From positions 1 to 33,152 of the forward strand of contig NZ_NKUF01000031.1 of NCBI RefSeq assembly GCF_003206495.1: a stretch of 33,152 nt of DNA, given 5' to 3'. The DNA is from Gluconacetobacter entanii. Its GTDB lineage: Bacteria > Pseudomonadota > Alphaproteobacteria > Acetobacterales > Acetobacteraceae. Positions 32,266 to 33,152 of the stretch are shown one piece after another. The notes beneath the pieces were generated by a model. It was not told the origin of the DNA, did no database searches, and saw only the letters and a program-made list of their open reading frames with translations. Position numbers and translations under genes: made by a program. Within the stretch, counting starts at the first letter, position 1, and each line of letters opens with the position of its first letter.

Positions 32266-32300
32266 AAAACCCCACGAACCTTTTGGCTTCGTGGGGTTTT
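32266..32300. terminator. Strong bidirectional terminator
   Basis: AAAACCCCACGAA pairs with TTCGTGGGGTTTT around a nine-base loop, giving a GC-rich stem with A/T runs on both sides. Typical intrinsic terminator usable from either strand. It lies 177 bases after the YceI stop, next to a tRNA-end match, as an rrn or tRNA terminator would. Confidence 0.85.
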
Positions 32301-32312
32301 CTATATGTCGTC

Positions 32313-32331
32313 TGGTTGCGGGGGCAGGATT
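32313..32331 (-). other. 19-bp match to the 3' end of initiator tRNA (possible attachment site)
   Basis: On the minus strand this reads AATCCTGCCCCCGCAACCA, the T-arm end, acceptor 3' strand (with the initiator-specific A72) and CCA of a tRNA-fMet gene. The tRNA upstream of it is absent, while a terminator lies 13 bases further on in the tRNA direction. That is the structure left when an element recombines at a tRNA 3' end. In Alphaproteobacteria tRNA-fMet often follows 5S rRNA. Confidence 0.6.
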
Positions 32332-32332
32332 G

Positions 32333-32365
32333 GCTCTCAAATTGCGGCAATCGCAAGTTGAGAGC
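32333..32365. repeat. 33-base hairpin adjoining the tRNA-end match
   Basis: Outer arms GCTCTCAA and TTGAGAGC, a single A/G mismatch, then inner arms TTGCG and CGCAA around the loop GCAAT. It starts two bases after the tRNA-end match. It could be a regulatory hairpin, a REP-like element or part of an integrase attachment region. Confidence 0.75.
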
Positions 32366-32530
32366 AAAGAGGGCTTAACAGGCTGTTTCGATGAACTTTT
32401 TTCTGCCTGCGCCTGATCCATTACTGCAATCAATGAGCTCCTCCCCTCGTAGAATGGAGGATGTATTTATTCGAAGCTGTGCTCGCTTGCGCCTCATCCA
32501 TAACATTCAGCGACTGGATTTCGATCCTTA

Positions 32531-33152
32531 GAGCCCGATCCGAAAGTTTTTGAACAATACCAGCCTGTTGTGATTCATCCGTCTTTGCGAAGAGATGGAG
32601 TGAATGATGACATGGACTGGTATTGCCCGGCGCGAGTATAGCCGGGAAGGCTTGCGATATCCATCGGACATGACGGACGGGGAGTGGACTTTGATCATGC
32701 CATTTGTGCCCCCTGCGAAACGGGGCGGTCGTCCGCGCACGACGGATATGCGCGAGGTGGTCAACGCGATGCTCTACATAGCCTCGGCCGGGTGCGCGTG
32801 GCGTCTGCTGCCGAAATGCTTTCCACCGGTCTCGACCGTCAGGCGCTATTTTTACGCCTGGCGTGATACCGGGCTGTTCGAGGTCATGAATACGGTGCTG
32901 GTCATGAGCCTGCGCGAGATCGAGGGGCGTGAAGCCTCCCCGAGCGCGGGCGTGATTGACAGCCAGTCGGTGAAAACTACGGAAAGCGGCGGGCTTTCGG
33001 GCTATGACGCGGGCAAGAAGGTCAAGGGCCGCAAGCGCCATATCGTGACTGATACCTGCGGCTTCCTGATCTTTCTCCTCGTTCATGCCGCCGACATCCA
33101 GGACCGTGATGGGGCCGTTGATGTCCTGGCAGCGATACGCAGGCGCTTTCCC
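32531..33152 (+). mobile_element. Left part of an IS5-family (IS1031-like) insertion sequence, cut by the window
   Basis: The likely left terminal repeat starts at 32531 with GAGCCCGATCCGAAAGTTTT, like IS1031-group ends, and is preceded by TTA (32528-32530), which fits the TNA target preference of that group. The transposase starts 76 bases inside. The right end is beyond the window, so the duplication and full length cannot be checked. Confidence 0.75.
32607..33152 (+). CDS. IS5-family transposase (partial, 3' end outside window)
   Basis: The first 182 codons of an uninterrupted transposase. The N-terminal domain reads YPSDMTDGEWTLIMPFVPPAKRGGRPRTTDMREVVNAMLYIASAGCAWRLLP, the DUF4096-type start of IS5 transposases. 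The first catalytic Asp is residue 118 (GVIDSQSVKT) and the second Asp of the DDE set is near residue 163 (HAADIQDRDGA). KKVKGRKRHIVTDT lies between them. The final Glu is outside the window. ATG 32607 with GGAG six bases upstream; ATG 32604 is also in frame. The frame is intact as far as seen, so the element may be active. Confidence 0.9.
   Translation, partial: MTWTGIARREYSREGLRYPSDMTDGEWTLIMPFVPPAKRGGRPRTTDMREVVNAMLYIASAGCAWRLLPKCFPPVSTVRRYFYAWRDTGLFEVMNTVLVMSLREIEGREASPSAGVIDSQSVKTTESGGLSGYDAGKKVKGRKRHIVTDTCGFLIFLLVHAADIQDRDGAVDVLAAIRRRFP

Noticed and set aside
32430-33086. 218-codon minus-strand frame opposite the transposase
   Set aside because: It mirrors the IS5 transposase reading frame and has no domain of its own.

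Overview
The window reads as chromosomal DNA of a high-GC acetic acid bacterium (Acetobacteraceae, most like Komagataeibacter, Novacetimonas or Gluconacetobacter). This rests on codon and GC style, Alphaproteobacteria-type genes and an IS5-family (IS1031-like) transposase at the right edge. The genus is an inference, not something read directly.

Left part, about 1-17.3 kb: an iron and siderophore acquisition region. It starts with a Tat-exported serine esterase (116-1603) and a divergent Fur-fold regulator (1859-2377, minus). A tightly coupled minus-strand operon follows: PepSY membrane reductase, 2-TM small protein, exbB, exbD, tonB. Adjacent genes overlap by 4 bases at three of the four junctions. 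Then come two complete fecI-fecR-TonB-dependent receptor modules, all on the minus strand (fecI 11280, fecR 10575, receptor 9447; fecI 15815, fecR 15205, receptor 14074). A second PepSY reductase (16049-17227, plus) is divergent from the second fecI. Fur-box-like sites lie in front of the PepSY-tonB operon and both fecI genes. Downstream of the first receptor is the wreck of a PvdE-type siderophore exporter, with two frameshifts and a large internal deletion. The picture is a strain that has kept uptake, energisation and reduction of ferric siderophores while an associated exporter has decayed.

Middle, about 17.4-19.5 kb: a decayed zone. It holds a multiply frameshifted, 5'-truncated DHA2-type drug efflux gene, an 11-bp tandem repeat, and a short sequence matching the 3' end of initiator tRNA beside a terminator-like hairpin. 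No convincing intact gene lies between 18.5 and 19.5 kb.

Right part, about 19.5-32.1 kb: an accessory block of small regulator-plus-enzyme modules. These are TetR with an alpha/beta hydrolase (three copies of one 20-bp operator-like dyad), an MFS transporter, LysR divergent from a YciI-like protein and a DUF2867 protein, AraC divergent from an SDR, TetR divergent from a second SDR, a third SDR, and LysR divergent from an FMN azoreductase plus a YceI protein. The enzymes point to handling of reactive or xenobiotic organic compounds (carbonyls, quinones, esters or epoxides). Dyads typical of LysR and TetR operators sit in several of the divergent gaps.

Right edge, 32.1-33.15 kb: a strong bidirectional terminator, a 19-bp match to the 3' end of initiator tRNA, a long hairpin, then the left end and first 182 codons of an IS5-family transposase cut by the window. 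The two tRNA-end matches at 18.76 and 32.31 kb have the same orientation and each has a terminator-like hairpin beside it. They may mark the limits of an island that carried the regulator-enzyme modules.
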